In this document: in pieces, positions 35,153-43,492 of the stretch
Layout: the number at the start of each line of letters is the position of its first letter
Position numbering within the stretch: the stretch's first letter is position 1
Position numbers and translations under genes: made by a program
DNA from: Phaeobacter inhibens DSM 16374
GTDB lineage: Bacteria; Pseudomonadota; Alphaproteobacteria; Rhodobacterales; Rhodobacteraceae
Length of the DNA: 64,000 nt
Assembly: GCF_000473105.1 (NCBI RefSeq)
Contig: NZ_KI421498.1
Coordinates: forward strand, 2,447,909-2,511,908
Direction: 5' to 3'
Notes under the pieces: generated by a model
The model's database searches: none
What the model was told of the DNA's origin: nothing
What the model saw: only the letters and a program-made list of their open reading frames with translations

Positions 35153-36631
35153 ATGACACGACTGCCATTCCTGTTTGCCGCCAGTTCCGCACTGGCCATT
35201 CTGGCGGGGGCCGCATCCGCGCGCGACACCGTCACCGTGGCCCTTCAGCTGGAACCGCCGCATCTTGACCCCACCAGCGCCGCTGCGGGCGCCATTGATC
35301 AGGTGCTCTATTCCAACGTCTTCGAGGGGCTCACCCGCTTCATGGGCGATGGCTCGGTTATGCCGGGCCTTGCCGAAAGCTGGGAGATCTCAGAGGATGG
35401 GCTGACCTATACCTTCACCCTGCAAGACGGCGTAACCTTCCATGATGGCACCACGATGGACGCCGAGGATGTGAAATTCAGCCTCGACCGCGCCCGCGCC
35501 GAGGATAGCACAAACGCTCAGAAAGCACTGTTTGCCGATATCGCCAGTGTGGATGTCGTTGATCCGCTGACGGTGAAGCTCACTCTGTCACAGCCCAACG
35601 GCAACCTTCTGTTCAACCTCGCATGGGGGGATGCGGTCATCGTGGCCCCCGAAACAATCGACACGATCAAGACCGCCCCCGTCGGTACTGGCGCCTTCAC
35701 CTTCACCAACTGGGTGCAGGGCGACCGCATCGATCTTGCCCGCAACCCGGATTACTGGGGTGAGGCCCCGGCGCTCAGCGCGGCGACCTTTAAATTCATC
35801 TCTGACCCGACCGCCGCCTTTGCCGCGATGATGGCTGAGGATGTGGATGCCTTCTCCGGCTTCCCCGCGCCAGAGAACCTGCCCCAGTTTGAGGCCGACC
35901 CAAGGTTCCAGGTTCTTGTTGGCTCCACCGAGGGTGAGACGATTCTGTCGATCAACAACAAACAGGCGCCCTTCGACAACCCCAAGGTCCGCGCGGCAGT
36001 CGCCCATGCGATTGATCGCCAAGCCATCATTGATGGCGCGATGTTTGGCTACGGCACCCCGATCGGCACCCATTTTGCGCCCCACAACCCGGCCTATGTC
36101 GATCTGACCGGCACCAGCGCCCATGACCCGGAGAAGGCCCGCGCCCTTCTGGCCGAGGCCGGTCTGGCCGATGGCTTTACCACCACACTGCACCTGCCGC
36201 CGCCCTCTTACGCGCGCCGGGGTGGTGAGATCATCGCCGCCCAACTGGCCGAGGTTGGCATCACCGCCGAGATCATCAATGTCGAATGGGCGCAGTGGCT
36301 GGAAACCGTGTTCCGGGGCAAGAATTTTGGCCTGTCCATCGTCAGCCACACCGAACCGATGGATATCGGCATCTACGCCCGGCCCGATTACTACTTCCAG
36401 TATGACAACGCCGCCTTCCAGGATCTGATGGCAGAGCTGACCGGCACCACCGATCCCGACGCCCGCACCAAGATGCTGCAACAGGCGCAAGAGATCATTG
36501 CCAATGACTATGTGAACGGCTTCCTGTTCCAGCTCGCCGCACTCAGCGTGGCCAAGGCGGATCTGCAAGGGCTCTGGGCCAACGCACCGACACAGGCCAC
36601 CGATCTGACAGCGGTCAGCTGGGCAAAATAG
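35153..36631 (+). CDS. ABC transporter substrate-binding protein (family 5, peptide/opine type)
   Basis: A 492-residue periplasmic binding protein of the SBP_bac_5 family. A signal peptide (residues 1-23, ending ASA) is followed by the domain opening DTVTVALQLEPPHLDPTSAA, YTFTLQDGVTFHDGTTMDAEDVKFSL and GTGAFTFTNWVQGDRIDLARNPDYWG. The family binds oligopeptides, opines, glutathione, nickel or sugars, so the ligand cannot be read from sequence. The matching permease and ATPase genes start at 38084 in the same direction, separated by an oppositely oriented HDAC-like gene. GAGGGAGA precedes the ATG. Confidence 0.92.
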   Translation: MTRLPFLFAASSALAILAGAASARDTVTVALQLEPPHLDPTSAAAGAIDQVLYSNVFEGLTRFMGDGSVMPGLAESWEISEDGLTYTFTLQDGVTFHDGTTMDAEDVKFSLDRARAEDSTNAQKALFADIASVDVVDPLTVKLTLSQPNGNLLFNLAWGDAVIVAPETIDTIKTAPVGTGAFTFTNWVQGDRIDLARNPDYWGEAPALSAATFKFISDPTAAFAAMMAEDVDAFSGFPAPENLPQFEADPRFQVLVGSTEGETILSINNKQAPFDNPKVRAAVAHAIDRQAIIDGAMFGYGTPIGTHFAPHNPAYVDLTGTSAHDPEKARALLAEAGLADGFTTTLHLPPPSYARRGGEIIAAQLAEVGITAEIINVEWAQWLETVFRGKNFGLSIVSHTEPMDIGIYARPDYYFQYDNAAFQDLMAELTGTTDPDARTKMLQQAQEIIANDYVNGFLFQLAALSVAKADLQGLWANAPTQATDLTAVSWAK

Positions 36632-36659
36632 GCCGTTTTCCTAGTGTTAGAGACCATAT

Positions 36660-36686
36660 AACAGCGCCCCGTACCGGGGCGCTGTT
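36660..36686. terminator. Terminator-like hairpin between convergent genes
   Basis: AACAGCGCCCCG and CGGGGCGCTGTT form a perfect 12-bp stem around TAC, between the convergent binding-protein and HDAC-like genes. A poly-T tail is absent, but the strong stem and position favour a terminator used from either side. Confidence 0.7.
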
Positions 36687-36702
36687 GCCGTTTGGTCAGG
36701 CC

Positions 36703-37887
36703 TCAGCGCAGCCCCCGCCGCCTGCGCAGCAGCGTCACAGCCTCGCGGATTTGCTCCCGCACAGGACCGGAACGCGGGTCATCGCGCAGTGTGGTGAACC
36801 AATGCTCCGGCGGGTTACGCCCCAGACGGTGCCCCTTGAATTCCAGCCCCCGCAGAACCTCCTCGGCTTCGACAGGCAGGCGGTCGGGGATCTCATGCCC
36901 GTTCAACACCGCCCACACCCCGGTCCAAAGCCGCCCGACAGACCAGGGGTTATAGCCACCGCCGCCCAGCACAAGATAGCGCGGCGCAAGCGACCGCAGC
37001 GCCGCCACCACCGACCAATGCGCATTGTTCGACAGATCCAGATGCGCCAAAGGATCCTCGGTGACCGCATCCGCCCCGCATTGCAGGACCACCGCATCAG
37101 GCGCAAAATCTGCCACCGCAGGTAGGATCAGCTCCTCACGGATATAGGCCATCTCACTATCATTGAACCCACGCGGCACCGGCAGGTTCAGCGCGCTACC
37201 GCCGGCATCATCTGCCAGCTGCCCCGTCTTGGGCCAGAGGTTCTCCTCATGGGTTGAGATCATCAGCACATCCGGATCGCCGGCAAAGCCATGCTCGACC
37301 CCATCCGCGTGATGGGCATCAATATCGACATAGGCAATCCGCTTTGCACCATGATGGCGCAGCGACAACATCGCCAGCACCGGATCATTGAGATAACAAA
37401 ACCCATTGGCCCGATCCGGCATCCCGTGGTGCGTGCCCCCCGCCGGGTTGTAGATCACGCCCCCTTGCGCCAACCGCTCCCCCGCGAGGATCGACCCACC
37501 TGCAGCTGTGGCGGGTCTGCGAAATATCTCCGGGAACACCGGGTTGGAAATGGTCCCGATATGGTGGCGCGCCTTCACCTCTTCGCTCACCGCCTGCGCT
37601 CGCTCAGCCGCTTGCAGTGCCGCGATGTATTCCGGGCTGTGCCAGCGTTCCAGCGCCGCCGGTTTCGCCCGCGGCGAGGTCTGATACTGCGCCGCAGGCA
37701 GCCAGCCCAGCGCCCGCGTCAGATCCATCACCGTGGATACCCGCGGCACCCGCAACGGGTGCATCCGCCCATAGCTGGACCCGCGATAGATCTCCGAGCC
37801 GATGAACAGCGGCGCCTCCAGCGGGCCGAAGAGAGTGGCGGTATCAGCGGTGGCAGGCCGAGTGGGAGCAGCAGTGAATTGTGTCAT
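36703..37887 (-). CDS. Histone deacetylase family protein (AcuC/acetylpolyamine-deacetylase type)
   Basis: A 394-residue zinc-dependent arginase/deacetylase-fold enzyme. The active-site motifs are present: GGTHHGM (tandem His), NGFCYLND, YVDIDAHHADGVE (zinc ligands Asp and His), VLQCGADAVTEDPL (Asp ligand) and GGGGYNP (transition-state Tyr region). Bacterial members remove acetyl groups from small molecules such as acetylpolyamines or from enzymes such as acetyl-CoA synthetase (AcuC). It lies between the binding protein and permease genes of one ABC transporter, on the opposite strand. The 196-bp gap to the permease gene must hold two divergent promoters. Natural substrate unknown. Confidence 0.9.
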   Translation of the reverse strand: MTQFTAAPTRPATADTATLFGPLEAPLFIGSEIYRGSSYGRMHPLRVPRVSTVMDLTRALGWLPAAQYQTSPRAKPAALERWHSPEYIAALQAAERAQAVSEEVKARHHIGTISNPVFPEIFRRPATAAGGSILAGERLAQGGVIYNPAGGTHHGMPDRANGFCYLNDPVLAMLSLRHHGAKRIAYVDIDAHHADGVEHGFAGDPDVLMISTHEENLWPKTGQLADDAGGSALNLPVPRGFNDSEMAYIREELILPAVADFAPDAVVLQCGADAVTEDPLAHLDLSNNAHWSVVAALRSLAPRYLVLGGGGYNPWSVGRLWTGVWAVLNGHEIPDRLPVEAEEVLRGLEFKGHRLGRNPPEHWFTTLRDDPRSGPVREQIREAVTLLRRRRGLR

Positions 37888-38083
37888 GCGCCCAGAGATA
37901 GCGCGGAACAGTGCTGCGCCAAACCCCGCAGATCCAACAGCAGCAACAGCCGCGCGATAGCCGCACAGCTTCGCCTTTTACGGTCATGCTAGGGCGCTGG
38001 GAAATAAATGTTTTTGCCGTTTTCTCCAGCTCAGGGTCCAGCCGCACTGGACCCGCGTCCAGCGCACCCCTAACCTGCCGCCA

Positions 38084-39031
38084 ATGGGACGCTACTTCGC
38101 CAAACGCCTGCTGTCGCTGATCGTCAGCCTTGTGATTGCCTCTTGGGTGATCTTCTTCGTGATTGAGATCGCGCCGGGGGATCCTGCGTCCTTCATGCTG
38201 GGGATCAACGCGCAACCTGATACCATCGCTGCCCTGCGCAGTGAGCTGGGCTTGGATGAGGGGAAATTCAGCCGCTACATCAGCTGGTTCACAGGTATGT
38301 TGCAGGGCGATTTCGGCACTTCCTACACCTATCGCACGCCGGTTGCGCAGATGGTTGCAGATCGGCTCTGGGTCTCGCTGCCGCTGGCGATCTACGCCCT
38401 GACGCTGTCGACGCTGATTGCCCTGCCCGCTGGCATTTACGCCGCCTCCCGCCGCGGCAAAACCGGCGATATCGCCGTCATGGGCGCAACCCAGCTGGGC
38501 GTCGCGGTCCCGAACTTCTGGTTTGCGATGATGCTGGTTCTGGTCTTTGCCATCAATCTGCGCTGGTTCAGTGCCGGCGGGTTTGTCGGCTGGGAGGCCG
38601 GGCCGCTGGCCGCGCTGCACTCCCTTACACTGCCCGCCATTGCGCTTGCCCTGCCGCAGGCGGCCATTCTGGCCCGCGTCATGCGCTCGGCTCTCCTCGA
38701 TATTCTGGGCGAAGATTTCATCCGCACCGCCCGCGCCAAGGGGCTGAGCCAGCGGCAGGCGCTGTGGCGGCACGGGCTGCGCAATGCGCTGATCCCGGTG
38801 CTGACCATCATCGGGTTGCAGTTTTCCTTTCTGTTGGCAGGCGCGATTATCATTGAACAGGTGTTTTACCTGCCCGGTCTCGGACGCTTGGTGTTTCAGG
38901 CCATTTCCGCTCGTGATCTGATCGTGGTGGAAAGCGTCGTGATGCTTCTGGTCTTTGCGGTGATCCTGGTAAACTTCCTGGTCGATCTGACCTATGCGTT
39001 GGTCGATCCGAGATTGCGAGGCGCCCGATGA
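38084..39031 (+). CDS. ABC transporter permease, DppB type
   Basis: A 315-residue inner-membrane permease with six hydrophobic segments. The start MGRYFAKRLLSLIVSLVIAS and the permease loop RTARAKGLSQRQALWRHGLR (EAA motif) are typical of the peptide/opine/nickel branch. It overlaps the next permease by 4 nt. With the two downstream genes and the binding protein at 35153 it makes a complete importer. Confidence 0.93.
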   Translation: MGRYFAKRLLSLIVSLVIASWVIFFVIEIAPGDPASFMLGINAQPDTIAALRSELGLDEGKFSRYISWFTGMLQGDFGTSYTYRTPVAQMVADRLWVSLPLAIYALTLSTLIALPAGIYAASRRGKTGDIAVMGATQLGVAVPNFWFAMMLVLVFAINLRWFSAGGFVGWEAGPLAALHSLTLPAIALALPQAAILARVMRSALLDILGEDFIRTARAKGLSQRQALWRHGLRNALIPVLTIIGLQFSFLLAGAIIIEQVFYLPGLGRLVFQAISARDLIVVESVVMLLVFAVILVNFLVDLTYALVDPRLRGAR

Positions 39032-39843
39032 CCCGTAGCCTCATCCTTGGCGGAATCCTGTCCGCGCTGGTTCTGCTGGCGGCTCTCTTGTCGTTTATGT
39101 GGACGCCTTACGACCATGCCGCGATGAATATCCCCGCCAAGCTGCAAGCCCCAAACGCCATACACTGGCTCGGCACGGATCACTTTGGCCGCGATATCCT
39201 GTCGATGATCATGGTCGGCGCGCGCACCTCGATTGCGGTAGCGCTGGTGGCGGTGGGGATCGGCATAGGGCTTGGTGTGCCCTTGGGCCTGGCCGCTGCA
39301 GCCAAACGTGGCTCCTGGCTGGACGAAGGCATCATGCGGGCCAATGATCTCGTCTTTGCCTTCCCGTCGCTGGTGATTGCCATCCTGATCACCGCGATCC
39401 TCGGTGCCGGTGCGATCAATGCGATCATTGCGATCGGCATCTTCAACATCCCCGTCTTTGCCCGCGTCACCCGTGGCGCGGCGCTGTCGCTCTGGCAGCG
39501 GGAGTTCATTCTGGCCGCCCGTGTCGCAGGCAAGGGCGCGGCAAGGATTTCCGCCGAACATATCCTGCCCAATGTCGCCAATCTGCTGATCGTGCAAGGC
39601 ACCATCCAGTTCTCGCTTGGCATTCTGGCCGAGGCGGGGCTCAGCTACGTCGGCCTTGGCGCACAGCCACCCCTGCCCAGCTGGGGGCGGATGCTGGCGG
39701 ACGCGCAGACCATGGTCAGCCTCGCCCCCCATATGGCGCTGGTGCCGGGCTGCGCGATCATCCTCACCGTTCTGGGCCTCAACCTGATGGGCGACGGGCT
39801 GCGCGACTGGCTGGACCCCAAATTGCAGGGGGGCCGCGCGTGA
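39028..39843 (+). CDS. ABC transporter permease, DppC type
   Basis: A 271-residue second permease of the same importer. It has the DppC-like beginning with one hydrophobic anchor, then HWLGTDHFGRDILSMIMVGART, a family hallmark, and the EAA-like loop VAGKGAARISAEHILPN. It overlaps its neighbours by 4 nt on both sides (the ATPase start is at 39840), so translation is coupled throughout. Confidence 0.93.
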   Translation: MTRSLILGGILSALVLLAALLSFMWTPYDHAAMNIPAKLQAPNAIHWLGTDHFGRDILSMIMVGARTSIAVALVAVGIGIGLGVPLGLAAAAKRGSWLDEGIMRANDLVFAFPSLVIAILITAILGAGAINAIIAIGIFNIPVFARVTRGAALSLWQREFILAARVAGKGAARISAEHILPNVANLLIVQGTIQFSLGILAEAGLSYVGLGAQPPLPSWGRMLADAQTMVSLAPHMALVPGCAIILTVLGLNLMGDGLRDWLDPKLQGGRA

Positions 39844-41447
39844 CCCTGCTTGAGATCACCAACCTGTCGCTCTCCATCGGAGCGTTTCCGATCCTGCGGG
39901 ATGTCTCCCTGTCGGTGGACCCCGGCGAGATCCTCGCCATCACTGGTGAAAGCGGATCCGGCAAATCCCTGACCGCGCTGACCATTCTGCGCCTTTTGCC
40001 CAATTGCACCCGCCTTTCCGGGCATCTGAGCCTTGAGGGCCAGGATCTCCTGTCGCTGAGCGAGGAACAGATGTGCGATCTGCGCGGGCGCAAAATCGGC
40101 ATGGTGTTTCAGGAACCGATGACCGCGCTCAACCCGGTGCAGAGCATCGGCGATCAGGTGATGGAAACCCTCCTGCTGCACAGCAGCGCCACCAAGGCGG
40201 AAGCCGAGGCCGAGGCGCGCAGCCTGCTGGACCGGGTCGGCCTGCCGGCTGAACGATTCCCGCTCAGCCGGTATCCGCATGAGCTGTCCGGTGGCCAACG
40301 CCAGCGGGTGGTGATCGCCATGGCCATCGCCATGCGGCCGGCGCTCCTCATAGCGGATGAACCGACCACCGCACTGGATGTGACAACGCAGGCGCAGATC
40401 CTTGATCTGCTGCGTGATCTGGTGCGGGACTACGGGATGGGGATGATCATCATCACCCATGATCTGGCGGTTGTCGCCGATATGGCCGATCGCATCATCG
40501 TCATGCGCAAGGGCGAGGTGGTCGAGACCGGCAGCACGGCACAGCTCCTTGCCAATCGTCGCCATCCCTATACTCAGAAACTCTTTGCCGCCTCGAACCA
40601 TCAGGCCGACCTGCCCACCGCCAAGACAACGGATCCGCAGGACACGCCCCTTCTGGAGGTGCGCAACGCGGTGCGTGACTATCCCCTGCCGCGCAAACGT
40701 CTGTTTGCACCCGCCGAACAGATGCGCGCGGTGGATCACGTCAGTTTTGCCCTGCATCGTGGCGAGCGGCTGGGGCTGGTCGGGGAATCGGGCTGCGGGA
40801 AATCCACCCTGACCCGCGCCATTCTGGGGCTGGAACCGCTGCAAGGCGGAGAAATCCTGCTGGATGGCACCCCGCTTTCGGGCAAAGGGTTGACCGCTGA
40901 GCAGCGGCGCAAGATGCAGGTGGTGTTTCAGGACCCCTTCGGCAGCTTCAATCCGCGGCACCGGGTGGCACGGCTGATCACCGAACCTTTCCACGGGGTT
41001 CCTGATGCCCCAACCGGGCAGGAGCGGGACGACCGCGTGGCTGAGGCGCTAAGTGCCGTTGGCCTCAACCCCGATGATGCAGGTCGCTATATTCACCAGT
41101 TCTCCGGCGGCCAACGTCAGCGCATCGCCATTGCCCGTGCGCTCATCACCCGGCCGGAGCTGATCCTGTTTGATGAGGCGGTCTCGGCACTGGATGTCTC
41201 CGTGCGGGCGCAGATCCTTGACCTGCTGGCCGAGCTGTGCAGCGCCTATGGGCTCAGCTATCTGTTCATCAGCCACGACCTGCATGTGGTGCGCAGCATG
41301 ACCGACCGCTGTCTGGTCATGCAAAAAGGTCAGATCGTGGAATACGGCAAGACCGAAGACCTCTTTGCAGACCCGCAGCATCCATACACAACATCCCTGA
41401 TCGCCGCCGCCCCGGTGCTGCCCGATCTGGCAACGGGGGCGGCATGA
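39840..41447 (+). CDS. ABC transporter ATP-binding protein, fused DppD-DppF
   Basis: A 535-residue protein with two complete nucleotide-binding domains that would normally be two proteins. Domain 1 has Walker A GESGSGKSLTAL, signature LSGGQRQRV and Walker B LLIADEPTTALDV. Domain 2 has GESGCGKSTLTRA, FSGGQRQRIAIARAL and LILFDEAVSALDV. In the second Walker B the usual DEP is DEA, while the catalytic Glu remains. The start is GTG at 39840. It ends overlapping the GNAT gene by 4 nt. Fused DppDF ATPases are common in peptide/opine importers of this group. Confidence 0.94.
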   Translation: MTLLEITNLSLSIGAFPILRDVSLSVDPGEILAITGESGSGKSLTALTILRLLPNCTRLSGHLSLEGQDLLSLSEEQMCDLRGRKIGMVFQEPMTALNPVQSIGDQVMETLLLHSSATKAEAEAEARSLLDRVGLPAERFPLSRYPHELSGGQRQRVVIAMAIAMRPALLIADEPTTALDVTTQAQILDLLRDLVRDYGMGMIIITHDLAVVADMADRIIVMRKGEVVETGSTAQLLANRRHPYTQKLFAASNHQADLPTAKTTDPQDTPLLEVRNAVRDYPLPRKRLFAPAEQMRAVDHVSFALHRGERLGLVGESGCGKSTLTRAILGLEPLQGGEILLDGTPLSGKGLTAEQRRKMQVVFQDPFGSFNPRHRVARLITEPFHGVPDAPTGQERDDRVAEALSAVGLNPDDAGRYIHQFSGGQRQRIAIARALITRPELILFDEAVSALDVSVRAQILDLLAELCSAYGLSYLFISHDLHVVRSMTDRCLVMQKGQIVEYGKTEDLFADPQHPYTTSLIAAAPVLPDLATGAA

Positions 41448-41917
41448 GCTTTCGACTGACCTTGATCCTGCCGCGCGAACGGGCGCGACTTGCAGCGGCG
41501 CTGACGCGGTATTACTCCGAAATTGCCCCAAACCTGCGGATCGACCCGAGCGAGCGTGCAGGCCAGATGCTGCACCGCAAGGATGTGACCGCTTTCTGGA
41601 TCCGTCAGGAGGAGGACCGCATCGGGTTTGCCATCGTACTCAACCTGCCTGATGATCGCCGTGAGCTGTCGGAGTTTGCCATTGATCCCGCCTATCGCAG
41701 GCTGGGGCACGGCCATGCGGCCGCCAGCCTGATCTTTGCCGAATTTCCCGGCTATTGGCGCATGGGGATTTCCGCAGGCTCGCCCAATGCGGTGGCGTTC
41801 TGGGGCACCTGTCTCAGCGCCCTCAAGGGGGTCGAGCAACTGCGCGACGGCGCGCCCTTCACCGACCATCAGGTCAAGAGCTACAGTTTCTACATTGCAG
41901 GAGACCAGAATGACTGA
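41444..41917 (+). CDS. GNAT family N-acetyltransferase
   Basis: A 157-residue GNAT-fold protein. The acetyl-CoA-binding region is ELSEFAIDPAYRRLGHGHAAASL, in which R-R-L-G-H-G corresponds to the Q/RxxGxG/A loop. ATG 41444 overlaps the ABC ATPase stop, and its own end overlaps the aldehyde dehydrogenase start by 8 nt, so it is embedded in the transporter operon. It probably acetylates a small amine related to the transported substrate; this is inference from context. Confidence 0.85.
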   Translation: MSFRLTLILPRERARLAAALTRYYSEIAPNLRIDPSERAGQMLHRKDVTAFWIRQEEDRIGFAIVLNLPDDRRELSEFAIDPAYRRLGHGHAAASLIFAEFPGYWRMGISAGSPNAVAFWGTCLSALKGVEQLRDGAPFTDHQVKSYSFYIAGDQND

Positions 41918-43367
41918 TGCAGCACCTCTTTGGTTTGATCCTGCACTCTGCCTGATTGATGGCAGCTGGCAGGCGCCTGCCGGTGGAGGAACCCTGCCGC
42001 TGACAAACCCGTCGGATGGCAGCCCCCTCTGCCAGATCGCGCGCGGTGACGCCCGCGATATTGACGCCGCTGTTGCGGCCGCCCGCGCCGCTCTGGATGG
42101 TCCCTGGGGCGGGATGACCGCGACGGAACGCGGGCGGCTCCTGACCCGGATGGGCCAGATGGTGCTGGAACGTGTCGATACCCTTGCCCAGCTGGAGGCG
42201 ATGGACGTCGGCAAGCCCCTGACACAGGCGCGGGCGGATGCGGTGGCGCTGGCGCGGTATCTGGAATTCTACGGAGGCGCGGCGGACAAGCTGCATGGCG
42301 AGACCATCCCCTATCAGGCCGGTTATACCGTCTACACCCTGCGCGAACCGCATGGGGTGACGGGGCATATCGTGCCCTGGAACTATCCGATGCAGATCAT
42401 TGGCCGCTCTGTCGGGGCGGCGCTTGCCATGGGCAACGCCTGTGTCCTGAAACCCGCAGAGGAAGCCTGCCTGACCGCGCTTGCCTTTGCCCAGATCGCG
42501 GTGGAGGCCGGGTTGCCCGCAGGGGCGCTGAACGTGGTTCCGGGCATAGGCGCCGAGGCTGGCGCGGCGCTGGCGGGGCATCCGGGCGTTGATCATATCT
42601 CCTTCACCGGGTCGGTCAGAACCGGCGCGCTGGTGCAGCAGGCGGCAGGGGCCAATGTGGTGCCGGTCACATTGGAGCTGGGCGGCAAGTCCCCGCAGCT
42701 GGTGTTTGACGATGCCGATCTGGAGGCCGCCCTGCCGTTTCTGGTGAACGCAGGGATCCAGAATGCAGGCCAGACCTGTTCCGCCGCTTCGCGTATTCTG
42801 GTGCAGCGGGGTGTCTACGATCAGGTGCGCGCCGCGATGGCCGCGGCCTACAGCCAGCTGACCGTGGGGCCGGCCCTGTCCGACCTGCGTCTGGGACCGC
42901 TGATTTCAACCCGCCAGAAAGAAATCGTCGAGGGTTATCTGGCCAAGGGCGCGGACCTGACCATCGCGGGCCAGGGCGTGCTGAGCGAGGAGGCCAGCGA
43001 CACGGGCGCCTATGTGCGCCCAACCCTGTTTGCCGATGTTGGGGCAGATCATCCGCTGGCGCAGGAAGAAATCTTTGGCCCGGTGCAGGTGCTGATCCCC
43101 TTTGAAGATGAGGCAGAGGCGGTCAGGATCGCCAACAGCACCGACTACGGGCTGGTTGCGGGCATCTGGACCCGTGACGGCGCCCGCCAGATGCGGCTGG
43201 CCAAACGCCTGCGCGCGGGTCAGGTCTTCCTCAACAACTATGGTGCAGGCGGCGGGGTTGAATTGCCCTTTGGCGGGGTCGGAAAATCCGGCCACGGACG
43301 CGAGAAGGGCTTTGAGGCGCTTTATGGGTTTTCGCAGCTGAAAACTGTCGCGGCTTATCACGGCTAG
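41910..43367 (+). CDS. NAD-dependent aldehyde dehydrogenase (betaine/aminoaldehyde type)
   Basis: A 485-residue aldehyde dehydrogenase. It has the cofactor and substrate-site motifs GHIVPWNYPMQI, LELGGKSPQLVF (general base Glu) and NAGQTCSAAS (catalytic Cys). Overall similarity is to betaine-aldehyde and aminobutyraldehyde dehydrogenases. ATG 41910 follows GCAGGAGA and overlaps the GNAT gene by 8 nt. It is the last gene of the ABC-GNAT-ALDH operon, so it should oxidise an aldehyde derived from the imported compound. The specific substrate is not determinable. Confidence 0.92.
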   Translation: MTDAAPLWFDPALCLIDGSWQAPAGGGTLPLTNPSDGSPLCQIARGDARDIDAAVAAARAALDGPWGGMTATERGRLLTRMGQMVLERVDTLAQLEAMDVGKPLTQARADAVALARYLEFYGGAADKLHGETIPYQAGYTVYTLREPHGVTGHIVPWNYPMQIIGRSVGAALAMGNACVLKPAEEACLTALAFAQIAVEAGLPAGALNVVPGIGAEAGAALAGHPGVDHISFTGSVRTGALVQQAAGANVVPVTLELGGKSPQLVFDDADLEAALPFLVNAGIQNAGQTCSAASRILVQRGVYDQVRAAMAAAYSQLTVGPALSDLRLGPLISTRQKEIVEGYLAKGADLTIAGQGVLSEEASDTGAYVRPTLFADVGADHPLAQEEIFGPVQVLIPFEDEAEAVRIANSTDYGLVAGIWTRDGARQMRLAKRLRAGQVFLNNYGAGGGVELPFGGVGKSGHGREKGFEALYGFSQLKTVAAYHG

Positions 43368-43392
43368 ATTGACCCCGACGTTTAGGTCATAG

Positions 43393-43434
43393 GGTCTGCC
43401 CAATTGTTTCGCGTGCGAAACATTGGGGCAGACC
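43393..43434. repeat. 42-nt near-perfect inverted repeat between ALDH and pncB
   Basis: Two 20-nt arms match at 18 of 20 positions around GT: the outer part is GGTCTGCCC/GGGCAGACC, the inner part TGTTTCGC/GCGAAACA. It begins 26 bp after the aldehyde dehydrogenase stop, between convergent genes. No T-tract follows on either strand. It may end transcription from both sides as a very stable hairpin, or belong to a dispersed palindrome family. Confidence 0.65.
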
Positions 43435-43492
43435 TGTTGCCGCAACTTGTTGGGAACCTTGCCAGACAGGCCGCAAAATACGCGAAGTATTG

